Assembly: GCF_026342735.1 (NCBI RefSeq)
Contig: NZ_JAPEMM010000001.1
Span: 4,402,001-4,466,000 of the forward strand
Direction of reading: 5' to 3'
DNA: 64,000 bases
Source of the DNA: Streptomyces sp. NBC_00193
Lineage (GTDB): Bacteria; Actinomycetota; Actinomycetes; Streptomycetales; Streptomycetaceae
In this document: positions 16,228 through 24,992 of the stretch, piece after piece
How the letters are laid out: each line of letters begins with the position of its first letter
Position numbering within the stretch: position 1 is the first letter of the stretch
The notes under the pieces: generated by a model
Databases searched by the model: none
What the model saw: the letters and a program-made list of their open reading frames with translations, nothing else
What the model was told of the DNA's origin: nothing
Program-made: the position numbers and the translations under genes

Positions 16228-17238
16228 CTAGCTGTTCAGCTCCGCCAGGACCCGCAGGGTGTGCGGGTCGGGGGCGGTCAGCAGGAGGTCGGTCACCGGG
16301 CCCTTGCGCCACAGTTCGAGGCGCTCGGCGATCCGCTCCCGCGGTCCGACCAGGGAGATCTCGTCCGCGAACGCGTCCGGGACGGCCATGACGGCCTCTT
16401 CCTTGCGCCCGGCCAGGAACAGTTCCTGGATCCGGTGCGCCTCCTCCTCGTAGCCCATCCGGCCCATGAGGTCGGCGTGGAAGTTGCGTGCCGCGTGGCC
16501 CATGCCGCCGATGTAGAAGCCCAGCATCGCCTTCACCGGGAGGAGTCCCTCCGCGACGTCGTCGCAGACCTTCGCGCGGGCCATCGGGGCGATCATGAAC
16601 CCCTCGGGGAGCTCGGACAGCGAGGCCTGGTAGACGTCCGTGCGGGTCGGCGACCAGTAGAGGGGCAGCCAGCCGTCCGCGATGCGGGTGGTCTGGGCGA
16701 TGTTCTTGGGGCCCTCCGCGCCGAGCAGGACCGGCAGGTCGGCCCGCAGGGGGTGGGTGATGGGCTTGAGCGGCTTGCCGATGCCGGTGCCGTCGGCGCC
16801 CCGGTACGGGTGGCTGTGGAAGCGGCCGTCCAGTGCGACCGGCGCCTCGCGGCGCAGTACCTGGCGGATGACGTCCACGTACTCCCGGGTCGCCGTCAGG
16901 GGGCTGGAGGGGAAGGGGCGCCCGTACCAGCCTTCGACCACCTGCGGTCCGGACAGGCCGAGTCCGAGCATCATCCGGCCACCGGACAGGTGGTCCAGGG
17001 TCAGGGCCTGCATGGCGGTGGCGGTCGGGGTGCGGGCGGCCATCTGCGCGATGGCGGTGCCCAGGCGGATGCGCGAGGTGTGCGCGGCGATCCAGGTGAG
17101 CGGGGTGAAGGCGTCCGAGCCCCAGGCCTCGGCGGTCCAGACGGAGTCGTAGCCGAGGTTCTCGGCTTCGGCGGCGAGGTCGAGGTGGTCCGGATTGGGG
17201 CCGCGGCCCCAGTAGCCGAGTGCGAGTCCGAGGCGCAT
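16228..17238 (-). CDS. LLM-class F420-dependent oxidoreductase
   Basis: A 336-residue TIM-barrel oxidoreductase of the luciferase-like monooxygenase class, most like actinobacterial F420-dependent members. Typical features are LGLALGYWGRGPNPDHLDLA at the start, YDSVWTAEAWGSDAFTPLTW, SGGRMMLGLGLSGPQVVEGW and RIADGWLPLYW. ATG 17238 has GAGGGGACC upstream. The substrate is unknown; such enzymes are common in actinobacterial lipid and steroid catabolism. A palindrome lies 22 bp upstream (17260-17274). Confidence 0.88.
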   Translation of the reverse strand: MRLGLALGYWGRGPNPDHLDLAAEAENLGYDSVWTAEAWGSDAFTPLTWIAAHTSRIRLGTAIAQMAARTPTATAMQALTLDHLSGGRMMLGLGLSGPQVVEGWYGRPFPSSPLTATREYVDVIRQVLRREAPVALDGRFHSHPYRGADGTGIGKPLKPITHPLRADLPVLLGAEGPKNIAQTTRIADGWLPLYWSPTRTDVYQASLSELPEGFMIAPMARAKVCDDVAEGLLPVKAMLGFYIGGMGHAARNFHADLMGRMGYEEEAHRIQELFLAGRKEEAVMAVPDAFADEISLVGPRERIAERLELWRKGPVTDLLLTAPDPHTLRVLAELNS

Positions 17239-17259
17239 GTGACGGTCCCCTCCACGAAT

Positions 17260-17274
17260 CTGACGATGCGTCAG
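17260..17274. promoter_or_regulatory. Operator-like palindrome before LLM gene
   Basis: CTGACG-atg-CGTCAG, a perfect 6-bp inverted repeat just upstream of the oxidoreductase start. The layout suits a TetR-family or similar dimeric regulator. The KstR pattern is not matched. Confidence 0.5.
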
Positions 17275-17288
17275 GTGACTGTAGGGCA

Positions 17289-17320
17289 ACGGCCCCCCAC
17301 CCGGAAGGGTGGGGGGCCGT
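17289..17320 (-). terminator. Intrinsic terminator hairpin
   Basis: Perfect 14-bp stem (17289-17302 with 17307-17320) and GGAA loop, 22 bp after the stop of the minus-strand membrane gene at 17342, and just before the LLM promoter zone. Confidence 0.75.
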
Positions 17321-17341
17321 CGATGAGGCGCGTGCCCGGGA

Positions 17342-18154
17342 TCAGCCGCGCTGGATGCCCGAGGTGTCGTTCAGGACGCCGCGGCGGCCGTCCTGGGTCT
17401 GGGCGATCAGGGTGGCCGGACCGCGCTGTTCCACGGCCAGGTACCAGGTGCCGGGCGCGAGTTCCGCGATCGGGGCGGGGCTGCCGTCCTCGGCGAAGAG
17501 GGGGCGGGCCACCGGAACGGCGAACCAGAACGGCGTGAAGTCCGCCGCCGGGGCCGGAGCCGGGGTCTGGTCCTGCGGAGCCTGGGCCTGCTCCTGGCCG
17601 CCGCCGTAGGGCGGGACCGGCTGCGGGGCGGCCCCGTACGGCTGCGGCTCCTGGCCGCCCGGGTACCCGTACCCGGCGCCCGGCTGCTGCTGTCCGTACG
17701 GCGGGACGGCGGCGGTGGCGGGCTTCGGGTCCGGCACGAGCTGCCCGGCGAGCGCCGGGACCTTCGCGCCGAAGAGGGTCACGCCGGCCAGCGCCGCGGT
17801 GGCGAGGAAGGCGATGACGGCGCCCGCGCCGAGGTCGGCCCCGGTCGGGCAGGTGATGAGCCCCCAGAGCGCGGACCAGGCGGCCGCGACGGAGAGGACC
17901 GTGCCCCAGGCCTGGAAGGGCAGGCCCAGGAGCTGGCGCCCGGCGGGCTGCAGGCGGGCGGCGACGAGCAGGCCGACGGCGATGAACGCGAGCAGGAAGA
18001 TGCTCGGCAGCGCCAGCCGGTACACGTCGGTGTCCCATGCGCTCGGTGCGTCGACGCCGGGCGCGGAGTAGAAATCGAGGAACGAGGCGATGAACAGCAA
18101 CGCCGCTGCTCCGATCACCACGCCGTCGCCTCGAGTGAGGGATCGGATGTTCAC
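17342..18154 (-). CDS. Four-span membrane protein with Pro/Gln-rich linker
   Basis: A 270-residue protein. Four membrane spans occupy about residues 12-140 (ALLFIASFLDFYSAPG; LPSIFLLAFIAVGLLVAARL; a span around SVAAAWSALWGLI; VIAFLATAALAGVTLFG). A Tyr/Pro/Gly/Gln-rich linker (QPGAGYGYPGG repeats) covers about 150-210, and a small C-terminal beta-rich domain (FTPFWFAVPVARPLF; WYLAVEQRGPATLIAQ) follows. The GTG start has GGA upstream. The arrangement resembles Streptomyces envelope proteins of unknown role. It lies downstream of the Amidase_3 gene. Confidence 0.75.
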   Translation of the reverse strand: MNIRSLTRGDGVVIGAAALLFIASFLDFYSAPGVDAPSAWDTDVYRLALPSIFLLAFIAVGLLVAARLQPAGRQLLGLPFQAWGTVLSVAAAWSALWGLITCPTGADLGAGAVIAFLATAALAGVTLFGAKVPALAGQLVPDPKPATAAVPPYGQQQPGAGYGYPGGQEPQPYGAAPQPVPPYGGGQEQAQAPQDQTPAPAPAADFTPFWFAVPVARPLFAEDGSPAPIAELAPGTWYLAVEQRGPATLIAQTQDGRRGVLNDTSGIQRG

Positions 18155-18302
18155 GTCTTAGGTGTCCTTCTCGGTCTCGTCGTCTCGTGGTGCCGTGGGT
18201 GCCCGCCGTGACGCAGGGGGCGGGCGGCACCATCGTACGGAGCTTCGCCGCGGCCGAGAGGATCGGGGCTGCGGGCCGTCCGGAGGGACGGTCCTGGTGG
18301 CC

Positions 18303-19316
18303 CTACCCGCCGAGGAAGCCGACGATGCCGTCCGCGATGCCCTGGGCCGCTTTCTGGCGCCACTCCGGACTCGACAGCTGTGCCGCGTCCTTGGCATCAC
18401 GCATGTTGCCGCATTCGATGAACACCTTGGGACGGGTCGAGAGGTTCAGTCCGCCCAGATCGTCGCGGACGACCAATCCGGTACCGCTGCCGAGGTAGTT
18501 GGCGGGGGCGGAACCGGTGGTCCGGGCGAAGTTCCCGGCGATCCGCTCGCCGAGCTGCCGGGACGGTTCGATGATCTTCGCGGTGTCGGCGCCGCCGCCC
18601 TTGACCTTGGCGGGGAGGATGACGTGGAAACCGCGGCTGCCGGCCGAGACCCCGTCCGCGTGGACGGAGACCACGGCGTCGGCGGCGGCCTCGTTGCCGA
18701 TGCGGGCGCGCTCGTCGATGCAGGGGCCGAAGGGGCGTTCCTTGCCGGCCTCGTGCGTGAGGACCACCTTGAGGCCCTTGGCCTCCAGGACGGTGCGCAG
18801 GCGCCGGGACACGTCCATGCTGAACTCGGCTTCCATGTAGCCGGCGTTGGTGGTCGTGCCGGTGGTGTCGCACTCCTTGCGGTTGGTGCCGATGTCCACC
18901 TGGCGGTTGATCTCGGTGGTGTGCTTGAAGTTGCCCGTGTTGTGACCGGGGTCGATGACGACGGTCCGGCCGGCGAGGCCGTTCGCCGCGGCGGGGGCGG
19001 TCCCTCCGGGGGTTGCGCCGGGGGTCGTACCCGGGGTCGCACCGGGGGCCGGGCTCGCGGCCGGGCTCGCGGCCGGTGTCGGTGCCGCGGACGGCAGCTT
19101 CGCCGACGCCGAGAGCGGCATCACGATCCGGGGCGGCCGCGAGTCGTCGCTCGCGCCCCCGCCCAGCACCTCGGTCAGGACCCATCCGGCCAGACAGGCC
19201 GGGGCGATCGCGGCCGCCGCGACGACCAGGGTCGACCGGCGGGCGTACCAGGGCCGGTCCGGACTGATGGAGCTCGCGGACTCGGGGAGCGGCGGGGAGC
19301 TTTCGTCGTAGCGCAC
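18303..19316 (-). CDS. N-acetylmuramoyl-L-alanine amidase (Amidase_3)
   Basis: A 337-residue zinc amidase that would cut the bond between muramic acid and L-Ala in peptidoglycan, outside the membrane. A single span near residues 28-50 (LVVAAAAIAPACLAGWVL) anchors it; a Pro/Ala/Gly-rich linker follows to about 110; the catalytic domain starts at RTVVIDPGHN. The zinc ligands and catalytic residues appear in order: DPGHN, EAEFSMDVSRRL, VSVHADG and FIECGNMRD. The C-terminus ends as a typical single-domain enzyme. It is upstream of the four-span membrane gene with a hairpin-containing gap, so they need not be one operon. Confidence 0.92.
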   Translation of the reverse strand: MRYDESSPPLPESASSISPDRPWYARRSTLVVAAAAIAPACLAGWVLTEVLGGGASDDSRPPRIVMPLSASAKLPSAAPTPAASPAASPAPGATPGTTPGATPGGTAPAAANGLAGRTVVIDPGHNTGNFKHTTEINRQVDIGTNRKECDTTGTTTNAGYMEAEFSMDVSRRLRTVLEAKGLKVVLTHEAGKERPFGPCIDERARIGNEAAADAVVSVHADGVSAGSRGFHVILPAKVKGGGADTAKIIEPSRQLGERIAGNFARTTGSAPANYLGSGTGLVVRDDLGGLNLSTRPKVFIECGNMRDAKDAAQLSSPEWRQKAAQGIADGIVGFLGG

Positions 19317-19424
19317 CCGGCGATGCTAGACCGGCCCTTGGCCGGGTGTACGGACCCTGCTCCATCCGGGGGCGCGGTGAGGTTATATGCCCCGTGAGCG
19401 CCGAGTGCGGGTGCGGCGCCGTTG

Positions 19425-19474
19425 CCGGGGGCCAGCCCCCGGACCCCCGCGCCTCAAACGCCGGCGGGGCTGGA
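19425..19474. repeat. Streptomyces-type intergenic repeat
   Basis: The patch around CCCCGCGCCTCAAACGCCGG (19445-19464) with flanking GC arms is an element I recall between genes in many Streptomyces. An inverse, diverged copy occurs at 48669-48735 in this window. Downstream to 19535 are three loose repeats of GGGGCTGGA. Confidence 0.5.
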
Positions 19475-19579
19475 TGTGGCTGGCGCCGGTGGGGCTGGAC
19501 GTGGCTGACGCCCACGGGGCTGGAGAGGCGTAGGCGGGGCCGGAGGAACACCGGCCGGCCCCGAAGGACGGGCGGAAGG

Positions 19580-20221
19580 TCAGATGCCCGCGCCCGTGCG
19601 GCGCAGGACGCGCAGGGAGTCGGTCACCGAGACCTCCTCGAAGGCGCCCGAGGCCAGGGCGCGCACGTAGATGCGGTACGGGGCCTGGCCGCCGTCGGCC
19701 GGGTCGGGGAACACGTCGTGGATCACCAGCGTGCCGCCCTCGGCGACGTGCGGGGCCCAGCCCTCGTAGTCGCCGGTGGCGTGCTCGTCGGTGTGGCCGC
19801 CGTCGATGAAGACCAGACCGAGCTTGCCGCCCCAGGCCGCGGCGACCTGCGGGGAGCGGCCGACGATCGCGATGACGTGCTCCTCCAGACCGGCCTTGTG
19901 CAGGGTCCGGCGGAAGGTGGGCAGGGTGTCCATCAGTCCGATCTCCGGGTCCACGACGCTCGGGTCGTGGTACTCCCAGCCGGGCTGCTGCTCCTCGCTG
20001 CCCCGGTGGTGGTCCACGGTGAGCGCGCTCACCCCCGCCTCGCGGGCGGCGTCGGCGAGCAGGATCGTGGAGCGCCCGCAGTAGGTCCCGACCTCCAGCA
20101 GCGGCAGCCCGAGCCGCGCCGCGGACGCGGCCGCCTCGTACAGCGCGAGCCCTTCCCCTACGGGCATGAACCCCTTGGCGGCCTCGAAGGCGGCGAGGGT
20201 CTCCGGCTTGGGGCTGGCCAT
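19580..20221 (-). CDS. Class I SAM methyltransferase (Methyltransf_24-like)
   Basis: A 213-residue methyltransferase-like protein. Motif I is LLEVGTYCGRSTILLADAA, followed by LTVDHHRGSEEQQPGWEYHD and LGLVFIDGGHTDEHATGDYE, features of the Methyltransf_24/cephalosporin hydroxylase-like group, which includes acceptor-specific enzymes of sugar and antibiotic pathways. ATG 20221 has AGGAGG upstream. It is alone, flanked by a repeat and a divergent or spaced gene. The substrate is unknown. Confidence 0.85.
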   Translation of the reverse strand: MASPKPETLAAFEAAKGFMPVGEGLALYEAAASAARLGLPLLEVGTYCGRSTILLADAAREAGVSALTVDHHRGSEEQQPGWEYHDPSVVDPEIGLMDTLPTFRRTLHKAGLEEHVIAIVGRSPQVAAAWGGKLGLVFIDGGHTDEHATGDYEGWAPHVAEGGTLVIHDVFPDPADGGQAPYRIYVRALASGAFEEVSVTDSLRVLRRTGAGI

Positions 20222-20337
20222 GGTGTTCCTCCTGCGGATTGGGCGGCATGCGGCATACGACATCCGGCGTACATCGGCGCACGTCGGCGGCCCATGCTGC
20301 CTTACCCGCCGGTAGGACGCCATGCCCGGGTCCGGCC

Positions 20338-20718
20338 CTACGCGGCGCCCGCCGCGGTAAGGGCCGCGACCGGCAGGAGGAGGATCCACTGCGGCAGCCG
20401 GAGCAGCGGCTTCGGCCAGCCGACCGACAGCGTGACGACCAGGAAGACGGCGGAGTACGCCACGAAGTGCGCGGCCACGAACCACGCCGTCAGGCCGGTC
20501 GCCGGCGTGCCGTCCGCCAGTGCGAGGTGGATCAGGAAGGCCGCGGAGAGCGCCAGGTCGACGCTCACCATGTGCCACACGGCATGGAGGACGCGCTTGG
20601 GTTCGTCCGCGAGTCCGCAGGCCAGCAACGGGCGCACCACGTCCCGGTGCCCGCCGACGAGGTGCACCGCGGCCACGCCGGATGCGGTGATGCCCGCTGC
20701 GAGGAGCCAGCCGTTCAT
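20338..20718 (-). CDS. Four-span membrane protein, TetR-coupled
   Basis: A 126-residue membrane protein with about four spans (WLLAAGITASGVAAVHLVGG; VDLALSAAFLIHLAL; TAWFVAAHFVAYSAVFLVVT; WILLLPVAALTAAG). The ATG overlaps the stop of the TetR gene by four bases (ATGA), so the two are cotranslated. A TetR/membrane protein pair suggests that the membrane protein is the target or partner of the regulator, perhaps in stress or small-molecule response. No family name is certain. Confidence 0.75.
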   Translation of the reverse strand: MNGWLLAAGITASGVAAVHLVGGHRDVVRPLLACGLADEPKRVLHAVWHMVSVDLALSAAFLIHLALADGTPATGLTAWFVAAHFVAYSAVFLVVTLSVGWPKPLLRLPQWILLLPVAALTAAGAA

Positions 20719-21302
20719 CGGATCTCGATTCCCTTGGCGATGATGTCGGCCAGCCGGTCGGCCAGTTGACGGTCGGGCTGTTCCCCCACGAGGCCGATGT
20801 GGAAGAACACGGCTCCTGCCAGCGTGTCCAGGACCAGATCCACGGGTACGGCGGCCGCGATCTCTCCGCGCGCCACGGCACGCTCGAAGACGATCAGCAG
20901 CCGCTCCTTCGAGGGGGCCAGGAAGTCGCTGCGGATGCGGGCCTTCAGTACCGGATCGGCGGCGAAGTCGGCGAGCAGGCCCGGGAGCGCCGCTGCGGCG
21001 GCCGGTGCGTGGAACTCGTCGATCAGGTCCCGTAGGAGTGCCGTCAGGTCCCCGGTCAGCGTTCCGGTGTCCGGGACCGGAGCGCTGTCGGTGGTCGTGA
21101 ACACGGCCTCGAAGACCAGCTCCGGCTTGCCCCGCCACCGCCGGTAGATCGTGTCCTTGCCGACACCGGCGCGGGTGGCCACCGCCCCGATCGAGGTCGC
21201 GGCGTACCCGACCTCGATCACCAGCTCGGTGACCGCGCCGACGATCGCCTCGTGCGAGCGGGGATCCCTGGGGCGGCCCTTGGAGGGCGGGGAGGAGTTC
21301 AC
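20715..21302 (-). CDS. TetR-family transcriptional regulator
   Basis: A 195-residue TetR regulator. The DNA-binding helix-turn-helix is ATSIGAVATRAGVGKDTIYR followed by RWRGKPELV, and the C-terminal ligand domain ends GEQPDRQLADRLADIIAKG. The GTG start lies 13 bp from a long palindrome (21308-21335) that probably binds this protein, so it would repress itself and the coupled membrane gene. It is not related to the KstR-like regulator beyond the fold. Confidence 0.9.
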   Translation of the reverse strand: MNSSPPSKGRPRDPRSHEAIVGAVTELVIEVGYAATSIGAVATRAGVGKDTIYRRWRGKPELVFEAVFTTTDSAPVPDTGTLTGDLTALLRDLIDEFHAPAAAAALPGLLADFAADPVLKARIRSDFLAPSKERLLIVFERAVARGEIAAAVPVDLVLDTLAGAVFFHIGLVGEQPDRQLADRLADIIAKGIEIR

Positions 21303-21307
21303 GCGAT

Positions 21308-21335
21308 TTACCTTACGGGTCGACCCGTTTGGTAA
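21308..21335. promoter_or_regulatory. TetR operator candidate
   Basis: A perfect 14-bp palindrome ACGGGTCGACCCGT (21315-21328) is flanked by matching TTACC and GGTAA outer arms (21308-21312, 21331-21335). It sits immediately upstream of the TetR gene. Confidence 0.7.
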
Positions 21336-21396
21336 TCAACCCCGTACGGGCTCAACTCCCCACGGGCAGGCCCCGGTCGGCTCGGCCCCCGCCGGC

Positions 21397-22287
21397 TCAG
21401 CCCCGGCCGGTGAGGAGGACGGCCGTGCGGGCCGCCTGGGGGGTCGGGTCGGCCGGGTGGAGGAGTTCCGTGCGGTGGACCAGGCGGGGGGTGCGGATCG
21501 GGACCGCCGTGGTGCCGGGGAAGGTGGTGGCCAGGGAGAGGGGGAGGGAGGTCAGGCCGTGGCCGGCGGCTGCCAGGACGGCCAGGGCGTGCGGGTCGGT
21601 GCCGTGGTGGCGGATGCGGGGGTGGAAGCCGGCGGTGTGGCTGACCTCGCGGAGCCGGGCGAGGGGGACCGCCGTGTCGGGGGCGTCGATCCACTGCGCC
21701 TGCGCGAGGTCGGGCAGCCGGACCGAACGGCGCCGCGCCAGGGGGTGGGTGTGCGGGAAGAGCACGGCCAGGGGCTCCTCGGCGACGGCGAGGGTGACGG
21801 TCGGGCCGAGGTCCGGCAGCGGGAGGGGGTCGCTGGGCGCGGCCACCCCGTCCACGAGGCCGAGGTCGGCGCGGCCGGTCAGGACCTCCTCGACCACCGC
21901 CTCCCGCCCCAGGACGTGGAGGTCGACCTCCACCGGCCCCGCGGCGCGCAGGGTGGCCAGGGCCTGCGCCAGGTCCGGGCCGAAGGCCGCGGGGGAACAG
22001 GCCAGCGTCAGCCGGGCGTCGGGGGCCCGGCGCAGGCGGGCGATGTCGGCACGGGCCGCGTCCAGGCGCAGGAGCAGCGCGGGGGCGTGTTCCATCAGCC
22101 GGACCCCCGCCCCGGTGGGGGCGACGGGCCGGCGTTCGACCAGCCGGGCGCCCAAGTCGGCCTCTAGCGCGGCGATGTGCTGGGAGACGGCCGACTGCGT
22201 GTAGCCGAGGACCGAGGCGGCGGTGGAGAAGGAGCGGTGCTCGAGGACCGCGACGAAGGTGCGGAGGAGATGCGGATCCATGGGCAT
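21397..22287 (-). CDS. LysR-family transcriptional regulator
   Basis: A 296-residue LysR regulator. The winged helix-turn-helix reads LRTFVAVLEHRSFSTAASVL then GYTQSAVSQHIAALE, and the effector domain begins at about residue 90 (ARLTLACSPAAFG). The start could be ATG 22287 or 22281; neither has a clear ribosome site, so a leaderless transcript is possible. It is divergent from the glutamine-amidotransferase-like gene, which is its most likely target. Confidence 0.9.
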   Translation of the reverse strand: MPMDPHLLRTFVAVLEHRSFSTAASVLGYTQSAVSQHIAALEADLGARLVERRPVAPTGAGVRLMEHAPALLLRLDAARADIARLRRAPDARLTLACSPAAFGPDLAQALATLRAAGPVEVDLHVLGREAVVEEVLTGRADLGLVDGVAAPSDPLPLPDLGPTVTLAVAEEPLAVLFPHTHPLARRRSVRLPDLAQAQWIDAPDTAVPLARLREVSHTAGFHPRIRHHGTDPHALAVLAAAGHGLTSLPLSLATTFPGTTAVPIRTPRLVHRTELLHPADPTPQAARTAVLLTGRG

Positions 22288-22310
22288 CAGTATCGCTCAG
22301 GCATCAGCAT

Positions 22311-22327
22311 CACTAATGCGGGTAGTG
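22311..22327. promoter_or_regulatory. LysR-box candidate
   Basis: CACTA-n7-TAGTG, a 5-bp inverted repeat in the 88-bp divergent gap between the LysR gene and the amidotransferase-like gene, fitting the usual position of a LysR site. Confidence 0.4.
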
Positions 22328-22375
22328 CAGATCATCGTTGGACGTGATGGGGCGGGGGCTCGGAGGATGACCTTC

Positions 22376-23131
22376 ATGAACGCGAACCCCACCGCCACCG
22401 TCACCACCACCACGACGTCACCCGCCCGCATCGCCCTGATCGCGGACCGCTCCGACGCCGTACGGTCCCACGCCCGTGTCCCCGGCCTGCTGGAGGCGCT
22501 GCGCCTGCGCGAGGGCCTGGACTTGGACGCCTACTGGATCCCCACCGAGGAAGCCGGCGAGGGCATGGACGGCTTCGACGCCGTCTGGGTGCTGCCCGGC
22601 AGCCCCTACCGCAGCGAGGGCGGCGTGCTCACGGCGATCCGGGACGCCCGCGAGAACGGCATCCCCTTCCTCGGCACCTGCGGCGGCTTCCAGCACGCCC
22701 TGCTGGAGTTCGCCCGTACGGTCTGCGGCCTGGACCGGGCCGCCCACGCCGAGAACGACCCCGCGACCGCCGAGGCAGACGCCGTCGTCGTCCCGCTGGC
22801 CTGCTCGCTCGTGGGCCACGAGGGGACCGTACGCGTCACCCCCGGGTCCCGCGCCGCCCGGCTGCTCGGTGCGGACCGCACGCAGGCCCGGTACCACTGC
22901 AACTACGGCCCGAACCCGCTCCACCTGGACCTGCTCCGGGCCCACGGCATGACCTTCACCGGCACCGACGAATCCGGCGACATCCGCATCGCCGAACTGG
23001 CCGAGCACCCCTTCTTCCTGGCCACCCTCTTCCAGCCCGAACTGGACGGCGACGGTACCCGCGCCCACCCCCTCATCGCCGGACTCGCGGCGGCGGCGGT
23101 CCGGCACGCGCGCACCGGGGGAGGGGTGTAG
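22376..23131 (+). CDS. CTP synthase C-terminal-like glutamine amidotransferase
   Basis: A 251-residue class I glutamine amidotransferase-like protein related to the glutaminase half of CTP synthase but without the synthase domain. The nucleophile elbow is FLGTCGGFQH (Cys), with WVLPGSPYR as the oxyanion strand and FQPELDG near the end. In the last motif the usual catalytic His before Pro-Glu is Gln, so classical glutaminase activity is doubtful. ATG 22376 was chosen over ATG 22367 because GGAGG is nine bases from the former but touches the latter. It is divergent from a LysR gene. Confidence 0.85.
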   Translation: MNANPTATVTTTTTSPARIALIADRSDAVRSHARVPGLLEALRLREGLDLDAYWIPTEEAGEGMDGFDAVWVLPGSPYRSEGGVLTAIRDARENGIPFLGTCGGFQHALLEFARTVCGLDRAAHAENDPATAEADAVVVPLACSLVGHEGTVRVTPGSRAARLLGADRTQARYHCNYGPNPLHLDLLRAHGMTFTGTDESGDIRIAELAEHPFFLATLFQPELDGDGTRAHPLIAGLAAAAVRHARTGGGV

Positions 23132-23252
23132 GCCCGGGAGCGTGCACCACCCGTCACTTCGCGCTGCCCGTACGCCCTTACGCCCGTACAACCTTCGGGC
23201 GGGCTGCGGAGTCCTCTGGGTGATCGTGGAAGACGCATCACGGGGGGAAACG

Positions 23253-24908
23253 ATGAACAAGAACATCAGCGCCGCACTCTGCACCATGACGGCCTTGGCC
23301 GCCGTACTGTCCGTGCCCACGGCCGCGCACGCCGCGGACCCCTTTCCGAAGGGGGTCGTCGCGACCACGGAAAACGAGAAGGTGAACGTGTATCTCCAAA
23401 CGGGCGGAGACACGTTGCCCGAGAACCTCAAGGTCCACCTGCGCGTGAAGGGCACGACTGCCCGGGTGGCCACCCTCACCAGGTTCGTAGAGGGCGCTCC
23501 GGGTGACTGCGAGCCCTCCTGCGGCCACGGCTCCGTCCGCTTCCAGGCAGACGTGCCCAAGCTCGCCGTCCTCGGCGATTACACCGTGGACGTGGAGTAC
23601 ACCGGCACCCGTGGCGAGCCCGTCCTCCACCAGGACAAGGCGACGCTCAACTACCGGCTCCGGCCGGTCTTCTCCGGCCTGAAGTCCGCGAACGCGGTGT
23701 CGTTGGACCGGCGGGACACCACCCTCTCCGGCGACATCAAGCTCTACGATCCGCGCGACGGCTCACAGAAGCCGTACGCGGGCGCCGCGTTCACGGCCGC
23801 CAGCGGCGGCGTCACCACCGCGCTGGTCGCCGACGCGCAGGGGCACTTCGCGTCCAAGGTGACCGTGCACGGTACCGACGGCGACCCGGTCTATGACCCC
23901 AGGGGCGGGAAGCTGCTCGGGTGGGAGACGGCCGTCAGCCTCTCGACCGAGGCGAACGGCAAGAAGGAGCAGGCGAGGGCAGCCGTCCCGGTGACTCCGG
24001 TGGAGGCGCGCATCGCGCTGGACTCGACGACCGTGACGGGCCCCTACGCGACACGGGGCAAGGTCGGCGGCTCCTTCACGTGGAAGGCCGAGGACGGCAC
24101 CTGGAAGCCGGCACCCGGGGCCATGGGGCTCGTCATCCACAGCGACTCCGTCGCAACCGTCACCGCGGGCCGGTTCACCTGGTCCCGCGAGTTGACGGAG
24201 GACACCTCGTGGCGCGTCAGCGAGAGGAACGCCTGGGTGTCCGCGGAAAGCCAGGACGTGAAGGTGGACGTCACGGGCGGGACCTCCTTCCCCTCGCTCA
24301 CCGCCAAGGTGGACCGCAACAAGATCGTGAGGCTGCTGGGAGAGTTCAATCGCGGTCAGATCCCGGCAGGCATCAACGCGGTCACGGTGGAGGTCCAGTA
24401 CTCGGCGGACGGCAAGACCGGCTGGACCACTCGCCAGAAGGTGGAGGACTACATCGGGTTCCCCATGAGCGGCGTGCACACCCTCAGGACCGCCCTGCCC
24501 TACCCGGGCCCCGGATTCGTCCGGATGCGGTACGCGGGCACCCCGGACATCAACGGCTCGGTCTCGTCCCCCGTCCAGGTCGTGCCGCGGACCGAGACGG
24601 CGATCCCGGAGTTCAACGCCGCACCCGAGCCGGTCAAGAAGGGCAAGCCGATCACGCTGACCGGGAAGCTCACCCAGGCCGACCCGGCCCGTGAGCCCCT
24701 GGCGGGCCAGTACGTCCACTACTACTTCCGGCCCGCCGGCAGCACGGAGTGGAAGGCCGTGGGCTATTCGTTCACCGGAGCCGACGGCACCTTCACCAGG
24801 AAGTACACCGCGACGCAGAGCGGCTCCTGGTCCGCCCGCTACCAGGTCACGGACGAGGCGCACTACGTCTCGTCGAGCCGCGTGGACGAGGTCGTCGTCA
24901 CCCCGTGA
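23253..24908 (+). CDS. Secreted beta-sandwich-like protein (fifth paralogue)
   Basis: A 551-residue exported protein in the same family as the genes at 7566-13893. ATG-AAC-AAG starts a signal peptide (MNKNISAALCTMTALAAVLS) that ends TAAHA-AD. The mature part shares the strand pattern and the YSADGKTGWTTRQKVED motif, and the last 65 residues (YVHYYFRPAG; GADGTFTRKYTATQSGSWSA) align with the ends of copies A and C. It stands alone on the plus strand. Its function is unknown; an extracellular structural or binding role is plausible. Confidence 0.82.
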   Translation: MNKNISAALCTMTALAAVLSVPTAAHAADPFPKGVVATTENEKVNVYLQTGGDTLPENLKVHLRVKGTTARVATLTRFVEGAPGDCEPSCGHGSVRFQADVPKLAVLGDYTVDVEYTGTRGEPVLHQDKATLNYRLRPVFSGLKSANAVSLDRRDTTLSGDIKLYDPRDGSQKPYAGAAFTAASGGVTTALVADAQGHFASKVTVHGTDGDPVYDPRGGKLLGWETAVSLSTEANGKKEQARAAVPVTPVEARIALDSTTVTGPYATRGKVGGSFTWKAEDGTWKPAPGAMGLVIHSDSVATVTAGRFTWSRELTEDTSWRVSERNAWVSAESQDVKVDVTGGTSFPSLTAKVDRNKIVRLLGEFNRGQIPAGINAVTVEVQYSADGKTGWTTRQKVEDYIGFPMSGVHTLRTALPYPGPGFVRMRYAGTPDINGSVSSPVQVVPRTETAIPEFNAAPEPVKKGKPITLTGKLTQADPAREPLAGQYVHYYFRPAGSTEWKAVGYSFTGADGTFTRKYTATQSGSWSARYQVTDEAHYVSSSRVDEVVVTP

Positions 24909-24924
24909 CGACGAGGAACGAAGA

Positions 24925-24967
24925 ACGCCGGCCTCAAGGACCGCGGGAAGGTCCTGGAGGCCGGCGT
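24925..24967. terminator. Shared terminator hairpin
   Basis: An 11-bp outer stem (24925-24935 with 24957-24967) continues into an inner 6-bp AGGACC/GGTCCT stem. It lies between convergent genes and could serve both. Confidence 0.65.
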
Positions 24968-24992
24968 CATGCGGGCCGGGCGGTCCCCGGCG

